From a bacterium D16-56 (GTDB lineage: Bacteria > Bacillota > Clostridia > Lachnospirales > Lachnospiraceae), in NCBI GenBank assembly GCA_003611875.1, contig RAYY01000004.1, positions 62,001 to 126,000 of the forward strand: DNA of 64,000 nucleotides. Reading direction: 5' to 3'. Positions 55,417 through 62,774 of this stretch are shown piece by piece (position 1 is the first letter of the stretch; every line of letters starts with the position of its first letter). The position numbers and the translations under genes are program-made. Under the pieces are notes generated by a model. It did no database searches, was not told the DNA's origin, and saw nothing but the letters and a program-made list of their open reading frames with translations.

Positions 55417-56358
55417 TCAGACTGTCATCCGGATGGCCTTCTCAATACACCTAAAATGAATATCAGTCTGACAATAACAATTTTCTCCGTCTGTATGAAC
55501 CGGCATAGGCCGGTCTACATGAATGCGGACCTCTCTGCACTCGTAAAACCGCACTCCCCGATGGTGGCCTGCCTTTCCTAAAAAAGCATCTACCAGTACC
55601 GGGATAAGCCCCATTTTAGAGGAATTATGAACCACACATACCTCTAAAAGCCCATCACTTCCGTCTGCCTTGGGAGCAAACCGAAAGCCCCCTCCCTCAT
55701 AGGGATGAATATGGGCAGATATAAAATAAATGTGATTAAACTCCACCTTTCTTGTACCATCTAAAAGAAGGTATCCCCTCACCGGCGCCGCCCGAAGAAG
55801 CTGGCGAAGCCCCAGCAGTACATAAACAAAACTTCTTGGCAGATAAGATCTCCTTCTGCCATGATTTTCTCTGCCCTTACTGCGGATATTCAAAAGATCA
55901 TGACAAACTGCCGCGTCAAAACCCAGCCCGCTGCTGACAGCAAACCGGCGATGGGCAGGAGATCCGTTTTCATAAGACAGCACTCCATAATCCAAGCCAA
56001 TCTGCCGACAGGAACTCAAAATTCTTTTCAGACATCGCTCCGGACTGCGCGGCAGCTTTAAACTTTTTGCAAAATCATTGCCTACGCCGGTAGGAACATG
56101 CCCGAATGTAATCTGTTCTTTAAAGGACAATCCGTTTAATATTTCGTTGACCGTTCCGTCTCCTCCTACGGCCACCACAGTAAAGGGACCTATGTTCCCT
56201 TCTGCCAAACGACCGGCAAATATCATGGCATCCCCCGGTGCCTGTGTCATCATCACCTCATATTCAACCCCGGAATGCTGCAGCCGGTGTTCCAGCCTTT
56301 TCCATACTTTTCCTCCATGACCCCGATTGGCACTTGGATTCACGATAAAATAGTACAC
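55417..56358 (-). CDS. Diacylglycerol/lipid kinase (DgkB/YegS family)
   Basis: A 313-residue lipid kinase of the YegS/DgkB family. The N-terminus has [16 protein letters not shown] and the nucleotide site is [17 protein letters not shown] near residue 60; the conserved FAKSLKLPR and the [11 protein letters not shown] region follow. It phosphorylates a lipid such as diacylglycerol using ATP. The start is a GTG at 56358 that follows GGAGG by six bases; a methionine start at 56376 is possible but has no clear site. It lies downstream of the PAP2 gene by about 215 bases. Confidence 0.82.
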   Translation of the reverse strand: MYYFIVNPSANRGHGGKVWKRLEHRLQHSGVEYEVMMTQAPGDAMIFAGRLAEGNIGPFTVVAVGGDGTVNEILNGLSFKEQITFGHVPTGVGNDFAKSLKLPRSPERCLKRILSSCRQIGLDYGVLSYENGSPAHRRFAVSSGLGFDAAVCHDLLNIRSKGRENHGRRRSYLPRSFVYVLLGLRQLLRAAPVRGYLLLDGTRKVEFNHIYFISAHIHPYEGGGFRFAPKADGSDGLLEVCVVHNSSKMGLIPVLVDAFLGKAGHHRGVRFYECREVRIHVDRPMPVHTDGENCYCQTDIHFRCIEKAIRMTV

Positions 56359-56574
56359 GAAAAACCTCCAAAACACATTACTGCTAAAACCACCACAAAA
56401 CTTGAAAACCTTTGTTCACTGCTCCTGTTATATCATGTCCGCCAGTCCCGTCATTGATCTCTTGTTCACGAAACGGCCAGATATTACTCACGCTCAAAAT
56501 CGTGGGAAACCTTGTTAAGTACCCTTATTATATCATAAAATCCATGAAATGCCTAAGAAAATTTCTATAAACTA

Positions 56575-57231
56575 TCAGCTCAGCACTTTTCGCTGTACCA
56601 GCCTTCTGCTTCTGGCATAATCCTCGCCATAAACAAACGGGTACACCACATAAGCCAAAATCATCGCCCCCATCACATCCATAACAGAATGCTGCTTCAA
56701 AAACATGGTAGACAAACAGATTGCCGCCATCAACAGAAACGAAAACCTCCGCATGCCTGTCTTTTCCTGCAGCACAGTGCTTTTCATAATCGCTGCATGA
56801 ACACCTAAAGAATTATACACATGGATACTGGGAAACACGTTTGTAGAGGTATCCGCTGTGTGGACTAGGGAGACGAGAAAGCTGCAGAAGTTCTTATGAG
56901 AATCCACAGGCACCCTTAAATCCGTTCCATTGGGAAAAAAGGTACAAACTAAAAGACTGACGGTCATTCCAGTAAACAGAAAGGTACACAATCGATAGTA
57001 TTCATGTTTACTGGCAAAAAAGAAATAGACTAATGTGCCTGCAACATAAAGGAACCACAGCAGATAAGGAATCACAAAATATTCATTAAAAGGAATCCTA
57101 TCATCCAATCTCACATGCATCACCGCATAATCCCGCACTACCGTCCGCTCCAAATATAAAAACCAGGGCAAATAAATAAATCCATATCCCATCGCCCAAA
57201 TATGCCCATACTTTTTTAACAGAGTTTTCAC
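56575..57231 (-). CDS. PAP2-superfamily membrane phosphatase
   Basis: A 218-residue integral membrane protein with about six helices and PAP2-type phosphatase motifs: the NVFPSIHVYNSL motif with its His near residue 140 and the FLKQHSVMDVMGAM motif near residue 182. It may remove phosphate from lipids, or act in inositol phosphorylceramide-like reactions. The lipid kinase gene downstream acts in the opposite sense on lipids. No close regulatory site is visible. Confidence 0.75.
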   Translation of the reverse strand: MKTLLKKYGHIWAMGYGFIYLPWFLYLERTVVRDYAVMHVRLDDRIPFNEYFVIPYLLWFLYVAGTLVYFFFASKHEYYRLCTFLFTGMTVSLLVCTFFPNGTDLRVPVDSHKNFCSFLVSLVHTADTSTNVFPSIHVYNSLGVHAAIMKSTVLQEKTGMRRFSFLLMAAICLSTMFLKQHSVMDVMGAMILAYVVYPFVYGEDYARSRRLVQRKVLS

Positions 57232-57428
57232 TTGACTTCGCCTTTCTTCTTTAAATGAAATAACTTTCCCGGAATTATATCACACTCCCTCAGAGAGTAC
57301 AATAGCGTTTTTTAAATGTTTAGAAAACCGACATAATTTTTCAATTTTCTTTTATGTATGTATTATATGCAGTTTTTCACGGGTCAACCCTCATATTTAA
57401 AAAGGATAAAATTTTCCATATAAAGAGC

Positions 57429-57457
57429 TTGACAAAACAAACATCATGAGGTAAAAT
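57429..57457 (+). promoter_or_regulatory. Promoter of tRNA-Arg
   Basis: TTGACA (57429-57434), 17 bases, TAAAAT (57452-57457), 49 bases before the tRNA. Confidence 0.8.
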
Positions 57458-57506
57458 AACAACCGTTGCAGCAAATGTTCAGCAAAAGCTGCATTCCTCC
57501 GTATAT

Positions 57507-57580
57507 GTGTGCGTAGCTCAGCTGGATAGAGCACTTGGCTACGGACCAAGGTGTCGGGAGTTCGAATCTTCTCGCGCACG
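57507..57580 (+). tRNA. tRNA-Arg (anticodon ACG), integration site
   Basis: A 74-base tRNA with acceptor GTGTGCG/CGCGCAC, anticodon loop CTACGGA (ACG) and T-arm GGGAG/CTTCT. CCA is not encoded. Its 3' end (57553-57580) is part of the 39-bp core repeated at 60849-60887, so a mobile element integrated here and left a complete tRNA on the left side. Confidence 0.95.
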
Positions 57581-57591
57581 TTAAGGAGCAT
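57553..57591 (+). other. attL core of the integrated element
   Basis: A 39-bp sequence covering the tRNA-Arg T-arm, acceptor end and 11 bases beyond, repeated without change at 60849-60887. Homology continues further in both directions with a few mismatches, from about 57534 to about 57619. Confidence 0.9.
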
Positions 57592-57600
57592 TACAAAAGG

Positions 57601-57632
57601 GAGTATTTATCGAAAGATAGATACTCTTTTTT
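57601..57632 (+). terminator. Terminator of tRNA-Arg
   Basis: GAGTATTTATC (57601-57611) and GATAGATACTC (57616-57626) pair with one mismatch, followed by TTTTTT. The matching stretch beside attR (60898-60920) has lost the right arm. Confidence 0.75.
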
Positions 57633-58201
57633 GTTTTGTTGTTAAGTTCTTAGAAAATTTAAGGAGTTGCGTCTAAGGATTTTGGTGAAAACGGGGGTGG
57701 TGCATGGAATATCCGTCTGTGCATAGGTGCGGATCGCTGGCATTCGCTTTTGAAATCGCTGGCGCTTTCAGGGGTTTGGGTGGAGTTTTTGGGGGTACTG
57801 CTGTTTCTTTTTATACAATAGGATTTTAAAATTGTTTACATGGCTTTATGGGATAAAAATTCCATAGGGCCATTTTTATTTTGAGGATTTTGGGAATTAG
57901 GGAATGGTTGGTTGGGGGCAGAGATAGTCCCAGAACGATTGTAATGGGGTTTAAAGGGGGGTATTGGGTTTGGTGTGGAGATATAAGGGTAAGGGGTTAA
58001 AACGGAACCACAGGGGTTTAAATGAGTTATAGAGATATTGGGTTTTAGGAATATTGGATTTTAAGGTGGTTTTTATTGGATTTTAAGATATGGCGAATCT
58101 CCTAATCAGAGAGTAGGATTTTTGGCTGGTATCACTCTTTTCTTTCTTGCTACATAGCGTTACAATGGCACCTCATTAAAGGAGAAAGGAGGGGAAAATT
58201 T
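57633..58201 (+). other. Non-coding, C-poor segment of the element
   Basis: About 570 bases with no convincing reading frame. The plus strand is rich in G and T and poor in C, with many GGG and GGGG runs (around 57690-58020), so quadruplex structures are possible. Repeated ATTGGATTTTAAG- and GGGTTT-like words occur around 58000-58090. The end contains the GGAGAAAGGAGGGG site of the next gene. Confidence 0.6.
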
Positions 58202-58534
58202 ATGTATGAGCTCATAAAAGATATGGGAGCGGTTGTTATAATCGCTGTCAATGCGGCACATAGGGCGTTAACGGTGGTAACGGTTGTTAATGTTACCTCA
58301 ATTCATAAGACAGTCCACATGGTAAAGGGCGGTCGTATAATGGCAAGGATACAGGAGTACCATAGGAATGACGCTCTCAACAATCTCTCCCTTGAAAATA
58401 AGATAGGGGCGGCTGTTGAGGATTATCTGAAGGCGATTGGTAAGCGTCTGAAAAATACCAAAAATACCAATTATCAGACAGGGAGGAACCCTAAGATGAA
58501 AGACTATGGAGCATTCCGGTCAAGGCAAGGGTAG
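58202..58534 (+). CDS. Small protein of unknown function in the element
   Basis: A 110-residue frame with AAAGGAGGGG upstream of the ATG. The first 45 residues are hydrophobic and Val/Ala-rich (VVIIAVNAAHRALTVVTVV); an internal ATG at 58340 (RIMARIQEYH region) could start a 64-residue basic and polar protein instead. I do not recognise a domain. It is the only other protein frame on this side of the integrase. Confidence 0.4.
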   Translation: MYELIKDMGAVVIIAVNAAHRALTVVTVVNVTSIHKTVHMVKGGRIMARIQEYHRNDALNNLSLENKIGAAVEDYLKAIGKRLKNTKNTNYQTGRNPKMKDYGAFRSRQG

Positions 58535-58942
58535 CCGTCTGTGTCAAAAATAGGAGCTTCGATTGTATGATAAGGTTGTATCATTTTTATGGTATGGCCT
58601 TATTTTTTTGCCAAAGTAGTGATTTTGAGTGATTTTTTTGGGTTTGGACAGGAAAAAAACGACTACCCAACTAAAAAATCGCTCATTTGGGTATGGCGGC
58701 AAAAAAAGTCCAGGTCAAGGTGATACAGGTTAATTTCATCATGAGGAGCTAAAATTGTGTTTATAAGATTGAGAAAAGGGAAGCGCCAGATGGATACTCT
58801 GATACCAGCATAATGTACATCGAAAGAGGGAATTTTCCGTCACTTCCTCCACAGACACAGAGGGCAATTTCTGTCATCCTATAGATAGGATTTAAAGAGC
58901 ACGGATATAAAAATTTCTATACAAAACAGGAGGATTATATTT
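58535..58942 (+). other. Gap upstream of the integrase
   Basis: About 400 bases without a gene. An AT-rich hairpin-like region (58610-58700) includes GACTACCCAAC and GGGTATGGCGG. No excisionase-like frame is seen. The integrase ribosome binding site (AGGAGG) lies at the end. Confidence 0.5.
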
Positions 58943-60289
58943 ATGGCAAAGGAACGATTGACAGCAGGTGAGACTATGGGCCTTATGGAAGAATTAGACC
59001 GCTATCCAACAGGGAGCATTTATCCCGTGACCAGAAAGGGGAAAAATGGGGAGAGCATTCCTAATGGATACGCAATCAGTTTTTATTATGATAGTTTAGA
59101 TGGGAAAAAGAAAAGAAAGACTTGTACTGGGAAATCCGAAGATGTGCTTATTCCTTTAAGAACAAAGTTTTTGACAGAATTGTTTCATGAAAAGCTGGCA
59201 TTGAGAAAGAAAGAGGAAAATATTGAATTATTAAAGGAAGTCTTTCCAAAGAGTTTATTAAAAGAGACTGCCAAATGTGAATACACCGTCAATGAGGCGG
59301 TAGACGGATACCTGGCTTTCCATAAGCAGGAAGTCAAGTTTAAGACCTATGAGTCAGAGGTCTATTATGCAAAACATATTAAAAAATGGCTTGGAAATAA
59401 AAAAATAGGCGACCTGAAAGGGATTGACTATCAATACTTATTGAACCATACAGCCAAAGGCCAGGACGGAGGACTGGCTTCAGAAAAGCTGGTGAAGGCG
59501 GTAAAGGGCTGTTATGCAAGGACGATAAGGTTTTGTAAGAACAGCGGATGGATCACTCTCAACGAAATGCACGAACTCCTTGACGGTGTGAGTATGCCTG
59601 TGACAGCAAGAAAGAATAAAAACGCCAAGTATCTCCCTATAGGGGACATGGGGGCGGTGCTCCACGCATTAAAGGAGAACCGGAGGTATTATCTGGTGGT
59701 AAAGATACTGCTGTTGACTGGTATGGGGGGCCAGGAGATATTTGCGCTGGAAAAATCAGATTTGCTTCCTGAAAAGGGAATGCTCCATATCCATCAGGCA
59801 CTGGAAGAAGTGGAAAAGAAACATAGAACTGATAGAAGGTTTACTTTGGGAGACACAAAAAATGAAGAATCCGAACGGTATGCGCCTGCTATCCAGGAAG
59901 TGTTTGGCTGTTTTAAAGAGCTGGAAGAAATACAGGTAGAAAATGGCTGGCGAAATAATGCTTATAAAAAGGGAAATGGCTCCCTTGCAATCATTGACAA
60001 AAACGGTGAGATTGTGGATAAGAGGGCCTTTAACCGAAATCTGGGACTGTATTTAGAAAGAAGGGGATTTGAGAAAAAGTTAACCTTACATATGCCAAGA
60101 CACTGCTATACTACCTATATGAAATTGCTTGGGGCAGATTTAGAAAATGTGGAGTTTTCTCTGGGGCATACAGTAGACGGGGTAAGGGGTGAGTATCTGG
60201 CAGACTTAACGCCTGATTATGTTAAGCTGTTACTCCCAAAGATAGCGGAAATGGCTGAACAGGTCAGAAAGGAAGAAGAAGCAGTATAA
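58943..60289 (+). CDS. Tyrosine integrase with altered catalytic site
   Basis: A 448-residue phage/ICE-type integrase with an N-terminal arm domain, a core-binding domain (about residues 115-215) and a C-terminal catalytic domain. The His-X-X-Arg box is HMPRHCYTTYM, the third box SLGHTVDGVRGEYL and the Tyr is in that region or in DLTPDYVK. The first box should read TGxRxxE but is TGMGGQEIFAL: the catalytic Arg is Gly, a change reachable by one base (CGG or AGG to GGG). The enzyme is probably dead or badly impaired for strand cleavage. AGGAGG lies 9 bases upstream of the ATG. It would have acted on tRNA-Arg. Confidence 0.85.
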   Translation: MAKERLTAGETMGLMEELDRYPTGSIYPVTRKGKNGESIPNGYAISFYYDSLDGKKKRKTCTGKSEDVLIPLRTKFLTELFHEKLALRKKEENIELLKEVFPKSLLKETAKCEYTVNEAVDGYLAFHKQEVKFKTYESEVYYAKHIKKWLGNKKIGDLKGIDYQYLLNHTAKGQDGGLASEKLVKAVKGCYARTIRFCKNSGWITLNEMHELLDGVSMPVTARKNKNAKYLPIGDMGAVLHALKENRRYYLVVKILLLTGMGGQEIFALEKSDLLPEKGMLHIHQALEEVEKKHRTDRRFTLGDTKNEESERYAPAIQEVFGCFKELEEIQVENGWRNNAYKKGNGSLAIIDKNGEIVDKRAFNRNLGLYLERRGFEKKLTLHMPRHCYTTYMKLLGADLENVEFSLGHTVDGVRGEYLADLTPDYVKLLLPKIAEMAEQVRKEEEAV

Positions 60290-60384
60290 AGGTTTAACGG
60301 TCAAGGGGGGCCGGTTTCCCCTTGTTTGTGTGGTAAAAATCAAGAGGGGCATACCAAAAATACCAGAAATACCAAAAACAAAGG

Positions 60385-60413
60385 TTGCAACGGTCTGTCA
60401 AATATGCTATAGT
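60385..60413 (+). promoter_or_regulatory. Promoter of the antitoxin RNA
   Basis: TTGCAA (60385-60390), 17 bases, TATAGT (60408-60413). A transcript is expected from about 60420. Confidence 0.65.
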
Positions 60414-60419
60414 AAAGTA

Positions 60420-60520
60420 GAAGGGGAAAGCCAGAGAGGCGACCTACCCTCCAAATAATTTTATAGAAAACCTTATTGGTTAGCCGTTAACTATTTGGGG
60501 TAGTTGGCGGCTATTTTTTT
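60420..60520 (+). ncRNA. Candidate antisense RNA (type I antitoxin)
   Basis: From the promoter at 60385-60413 to the terminator at 60481-60520, about 100 bases with no reading frame. Its 3' end overlaps the stop codon of the toxin gene on the opposite strand (60511-60513) and can pair with the 3' end of the toxin mRNA. This is the arrangement of TxpA/RatA and BsrG/SR4, where the RNA blocks translation and promotes decay. Confidence 0.65.
60481..60520 (+). terminator. Terminator of the antisense RNA
   Basis: TAGCCGTTAACTA (60481-60493) and TAGTTGGCGGCTA (60501-60513) pair (with G-U pairs), followed by seven T. Confidence 0.85.
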
Positions 60521-60600
60521 CCCTTGAAGACTGTGTAACACAGACCAACAAGAGCAACTAAAAGTATACAGAACTGAAATAAATCAGCATATGTAACCAT
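60511..60600 (-). CDS. Small hydrophobic peptide, candidate type I toxin
   Basis: A 29-residue peptide, starting MVTYADLFQFCILLVALVGL and ending in a basic FKGKK tail: one transmembrane helix plus a charged end, as in TxpA/BsrG-like toxins and the short peptides often listed as putative holin-like toxins in Firmicutes. AGGAGG is 9 bases upstream of this ATG; an upstream in-frame ATG is only three bases after the site. The ribosome binding site pairs with CCCTCC upstream (60609-60614 with 60627-60632 on the plus strand), so translation is probably gated by structure. The stop codon overlaps the antisense RNA's terminator. Confidence 0.65.
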   Translation of the reverse strand: MVTYADLFQFCILLVALVGLCYTVFKGKK

Positions 60601-60608
60601 TAGCATCG

Positions 60609-60632
60609 CCCTCCTTTCTGATGATTGGAGGG
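60609..60632 (-). promoter_or_regulatory. Hairpin sequestering the toxin ribosome binding site
   Basis: On the minus strand CCCTCC (60627-60632) pairs with GGAGGG (60609-60614), which contains the Shine-Dalgarno of the toxin peptide. A second stem (CCTCCA/TTGGAGG) lies just upstream, giving competing folds. Confidence 0.55.
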
Positions 60633-60690
60633 TTAGCCCCTCCAATGGTGGAGGGTAAGCCGCCTCTGCTCTCTGACTTTCCTTAATGGG

Positions 60691-60719
60691 ATTGTACCAT
60701 AGTTTCCAAGATTCGACAA
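60691..60719 (-). promoter_or_regulatory. Promoter of the toxin peptide mRNA
   Basis: On the minus strand TTGTCG (60714-60719), 17 bases, then TACAAT (60691-60696), about 90 bases before the peptide start. Confidence 0.6.
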
Positions 60720-60848
60720 TGAGAATATACTCCAATCTTTGTAATGTTGATTCAAAAAAGTTTATGAAGATTCTGCTTGCAAAATAGGACGGATTGCTTG
60801 TAAAAAGGGCGCTTACAAGTTCTAGGTCTTCTCCCTACGGACCACGGC

Positions 60849-60887
60849 GTCGGGAGTTCGAATCTTCTCGCGCACGTTAAGGAGCAT
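60849..60887 (+). other. attR core of the integrated element
   Basis: Exact copy of the 39-bp sequence at 57553-57591, including the tRNA-Arg 3' end. Homology extends left to about 60836 (CTACGGACCA, the anticodon region) and right to about 60915, with mismatches. There is no complete tRNA at this copy. Confidence 0.9.
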
Positions 60888-60949
60888 AACAAAAGGGAGT
60901 ATTTATCGAAAGGTAGAGTAAACGACAAACGCATGAATGTTTCTACCAT

Positions 60950-61123
60950 TCAAATTTTTCCAACTGTAATTTTTAAAAGTCCAGTACTTCCTCTCATAAA
61001 ATCAATGTTTTCAAGAAACTTTGATCGTGTGGCAGCGTACCTAATCAGATATACTATAAATTTCTGGAATTCCTTGATTTCTCTGGCTTTTTGAGGATTA
61101 GCATACCTAACTGAAATCGTTAC
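60950..61123 (-). pseudogene. Possible gene fossil, no start codon
   Basis: On the minus strand an open frame of about 57 codons ends with a TGA at 60950-60952 and includes ANPQKAREIKEFQKFIVYLI and ENIDFMRGSTGLLKI. The amino acid pattern looks protein-like, but no start codon or ribosome binding site precedes it and I do not recognise the family. It lies between attR and tRNA-Met, so it may be a chromosomal remnant. Chance is a real alternative. Confidence 0.25.
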
Positions 61124-61147
61124 AGATTAAATCTATAAATCACAAAA

Positions 61148-61172
61148 AAACATCTGCCAACTTGACAGATGT
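61148..61172 (-). terminator. Terminator of tRNA-Met
   Basis: ACATCTG (61150-61156) and CAGATGT (61166-61172), followed by seven T on the minus strand. Confidence 0.85.
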
Positions 61173-61181
61173 CCTTTTTAG

Positions 61182-61255
61182 TAGCGGAAGGGAGATTTGA
61201 ACTCTCGACACCACGGGTATGAACCGTGTGCTCTAACCAACTGAGCTATTCCGCC
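61182..61255 (-). tRNA. tRNA-Met (anticodon CAT, elongator)
   Basis: A 74-base tRNA: acceptor GGCGGAA with TTCCGCT (G1-U72 wobble, as in Bacillus elongator tRNA-Met), anticodon loop TTCATAC. CCA is not encoded. The first acceptor pair is not that of an initiator tRNA. Confidence 0.93.
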
Positions 61256-61293
61256 ATATTTTATCCACAGCCTGTTTACCTGACTGCCTGTAT

Positions 61294-61322
61294 AGTATAT
61301 CCCTTATTGTCGAAATTGTCAA
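61294..61322 (-). promoter_or_regulatory. Promoter of tRNA-Met
   Basis: On the minus strand TTGACA (61317-61322), 17 bases, then TATACT (61294-61299), about 39 bases before the tRNA. Confidence 0.85.
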
Positions 61323-61447
61323 GACTTTTTCTGCAATTTTTTCCAAAATCGTGAAAGCCTTGTTACAGTTTACATTATGGCTAATCACTCCGCTGATTAA
61401 CCATGGATCCATACAATTATAGGGCAAAAACCTCTAATCGGAAAACT

Positions 61448-62137
61448 CTAGTCAAACAGATTTTCCAGAAATAGTCTCCCCATCTTCACCTCCACGTCCT
61501 CCTCCCCCTTCAGGCACAAAGCCGCCCGGTACCCTGGCAGTGCAAGCTCACAAAATCCATATTTCTGGTACTGCCCCTTTACTTCCACCCGAATCTTCTC
61601 CTCGAGGCAAATGCAAAAATCATTAAGAGGCATACGGATTCCCTCTCCGGTCACTTTAAGAAAACTCTCCTTCAGCACCCAGAACCGGTAAAATAATTCC
61701 CTGGCCTCCTTATCCTCTGCCTTTTCCAAAAGTTTTCTTTCTCCTTCCGCAAAAAAACGCCTGGCCACTCGAAAATCCGGATTCCCTATTTGTTCCACAT
61801 CACACCCAACCTCTTTGTCTGCAAATACAGCCATGGCCATGGAGCCGGAATGGGATAAATTAAAAAAGATCCCCGGATAATCTCGCAGATACGGCTTTTC
61901 ATTTTCTCCATAAACCAGCCGGGCTTCCCTCTCTCGAATTCCATACTGCCTTAATCCGTAATCCAGCAAAAGACCGGCTCCCAAGGACAATGCCTTTCCC
62001 TGGGCATACCGGAACCTTTCAATCTTCTGCTGCCTGTCTTCTGAAAGGATAGAGCACAGATAACGAAACCGTTCCTTTTCTTCCTCGCGTTCCCCCAAAA
62101 GACCGGCAACATCCAATATATAAGCCTTTACAGCCAT
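61448..62137 (-). CDS. 4'-phosphopantetheinyl transferase (Sfp family)
   Basis: A 229-residue Sfp-type transferase that attaches the phosphopantetheine arm of CoA to carrier proteins. The metal and substrate motifs are GCDVEQIG near residue 112 and FYRFWVLKESFLKVTGEG near 150. The Sfp length and pseudo-symmetry are complete, unlike the small AcpS type. It would activate carrier proteins of secondary metabolism or fatty acid synthesis; no such cluster is in the window. It follows the cysteine hydrolase gene by six bases. Confidence 0.88.
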   Translation of the reverse strand: MAVKAYILDVAGLLGEREEEKERFRYLCSILSEDRQQKIERFRYAQGKALSLGAGLLLDYGLRQYGIREREARLVYGENEKPYLRDYPGIFFNLSHSGSMAMAVFADKEVGCDVEQIGNPDFRVARRFFAEGERKLLEKAEDKEARELFYRFWVLKESFLKVTGEGIRMPLNDFCICLEEKIRVEVKGQYQKYGFCELALPGYRAALCLKGEEDVEVKMGRLFLENLFD

Positions 62138-62143
62138 CTTCTT

Positions 62144-62686
62144 TTATTCCTCATCCTCTTTATCCTGCATAATATCAATCTGGCACATTCTCATAGTCTC
62201 TAAAGCAGCCTTGTGGCTTTCCTCTGTAACTCCGGCACAGCAGGAAGGATCGACCTTAATCACAGTCCCTGGAAGCTTTGCCCGAAGAAGCAGGGCATTG
62301 CTGACTACACAAATATCCGTACATAGCCCTGACAGCTCGATCTCCATCTCTCTGCCCAGGCTCAGCCGGTACATTTCCTCTGCCAGTTCTCCTGACCCAA
62401 ATGTATACTTGTCATAAATCTTCGCCTGCGGCATAGCGGCACTTACCCCAGGATGAATCTGCCATCCTTCACTTTCCTTAATGCAATGTACTACAGGCAA
62501 TTTCTTCCCTTCCAAAGTCTCCAGATAATTCTCAAAATGCGTATCTCTGGTGGCATAAATGTGCCCTGGCTCATACTCCTTGATCTTCTCTATCACCTTG
62601 GGTACAATGGCCTTTGCCATGTCACTTCCCAAGGCCCCGTCAATAAAATCCTTCTGCATGTCAATCACGATCAAATATCGTTCCAT
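62144..62686 (-). CDS. Isochorismatase-family cysteine hydrolase
   Basis: A 180-residue hydrolase with the alpha/beta isochorismatase fold. The catalytic Asp is in IVIDMQKDF near the N-terminus, the Lys near residue 90 in MPQAKIYDKYTFG, and the nucleophilic Cys in ELSGLCTDICVVSNAL. It is close in layout to nicotinamidase (PncA) and related amidases. The start at 62686 follows GGAG; an in-frame ATG at 62704 is also possible. It is next to the Sfp gene. Confidence 0.82.
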   Translation of the reverse strand: MERYLIVIDMQKDFIDGALGSDMAKAIVPKVIEKIKEYEPGHIYATRDTHFENYLETLEGKKLPVVHCIKESEGWQIHPGVSAAMPQAKIYDKYTFGSGELAEEMYRLSLGREMEIELSGLCTDICVVSNALLLRAKLPGTVIKVDPSCCAGVTEESHKAALETMRMCQIDIMQDKEDEE

Positions 62687-62774
62687 TTTCACACTCTCCA
62701 TCATTTTTTAAATTAGAATCAATCCACTGGCTGTGATCCCTATATCCCTCTCTACAGCTCTTTGACAGCGGATT

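Larger units (their letters stand above)
57553..60887. mobile_element. 3.3-kb integrated element in tRNA-Arg
   Basis: Bounded by 39-bp direct repeats, the element holds an intact-looking integrase frame with a lost catalytic residue (58943-60289), one unknown small gene (58202-58534), a predicted toxin-antitoxin pair near the right end (60420-60719) and otherwise non-coding, C-poor sequence. Conjugation, replication and capsid genes are absent, so it is a remnant or a small satellite element. Base use (G and T rich on the plus strand) differs from the flanking chromosome, which suggests foreign origin. Confidence 0.85.

Noticed and set aside
60831..60877. A second tRNA-Arg at attR
   Set aside because: Only the anticodon region through the 3' end is present; the D-arm and 5' acceptor are missing.
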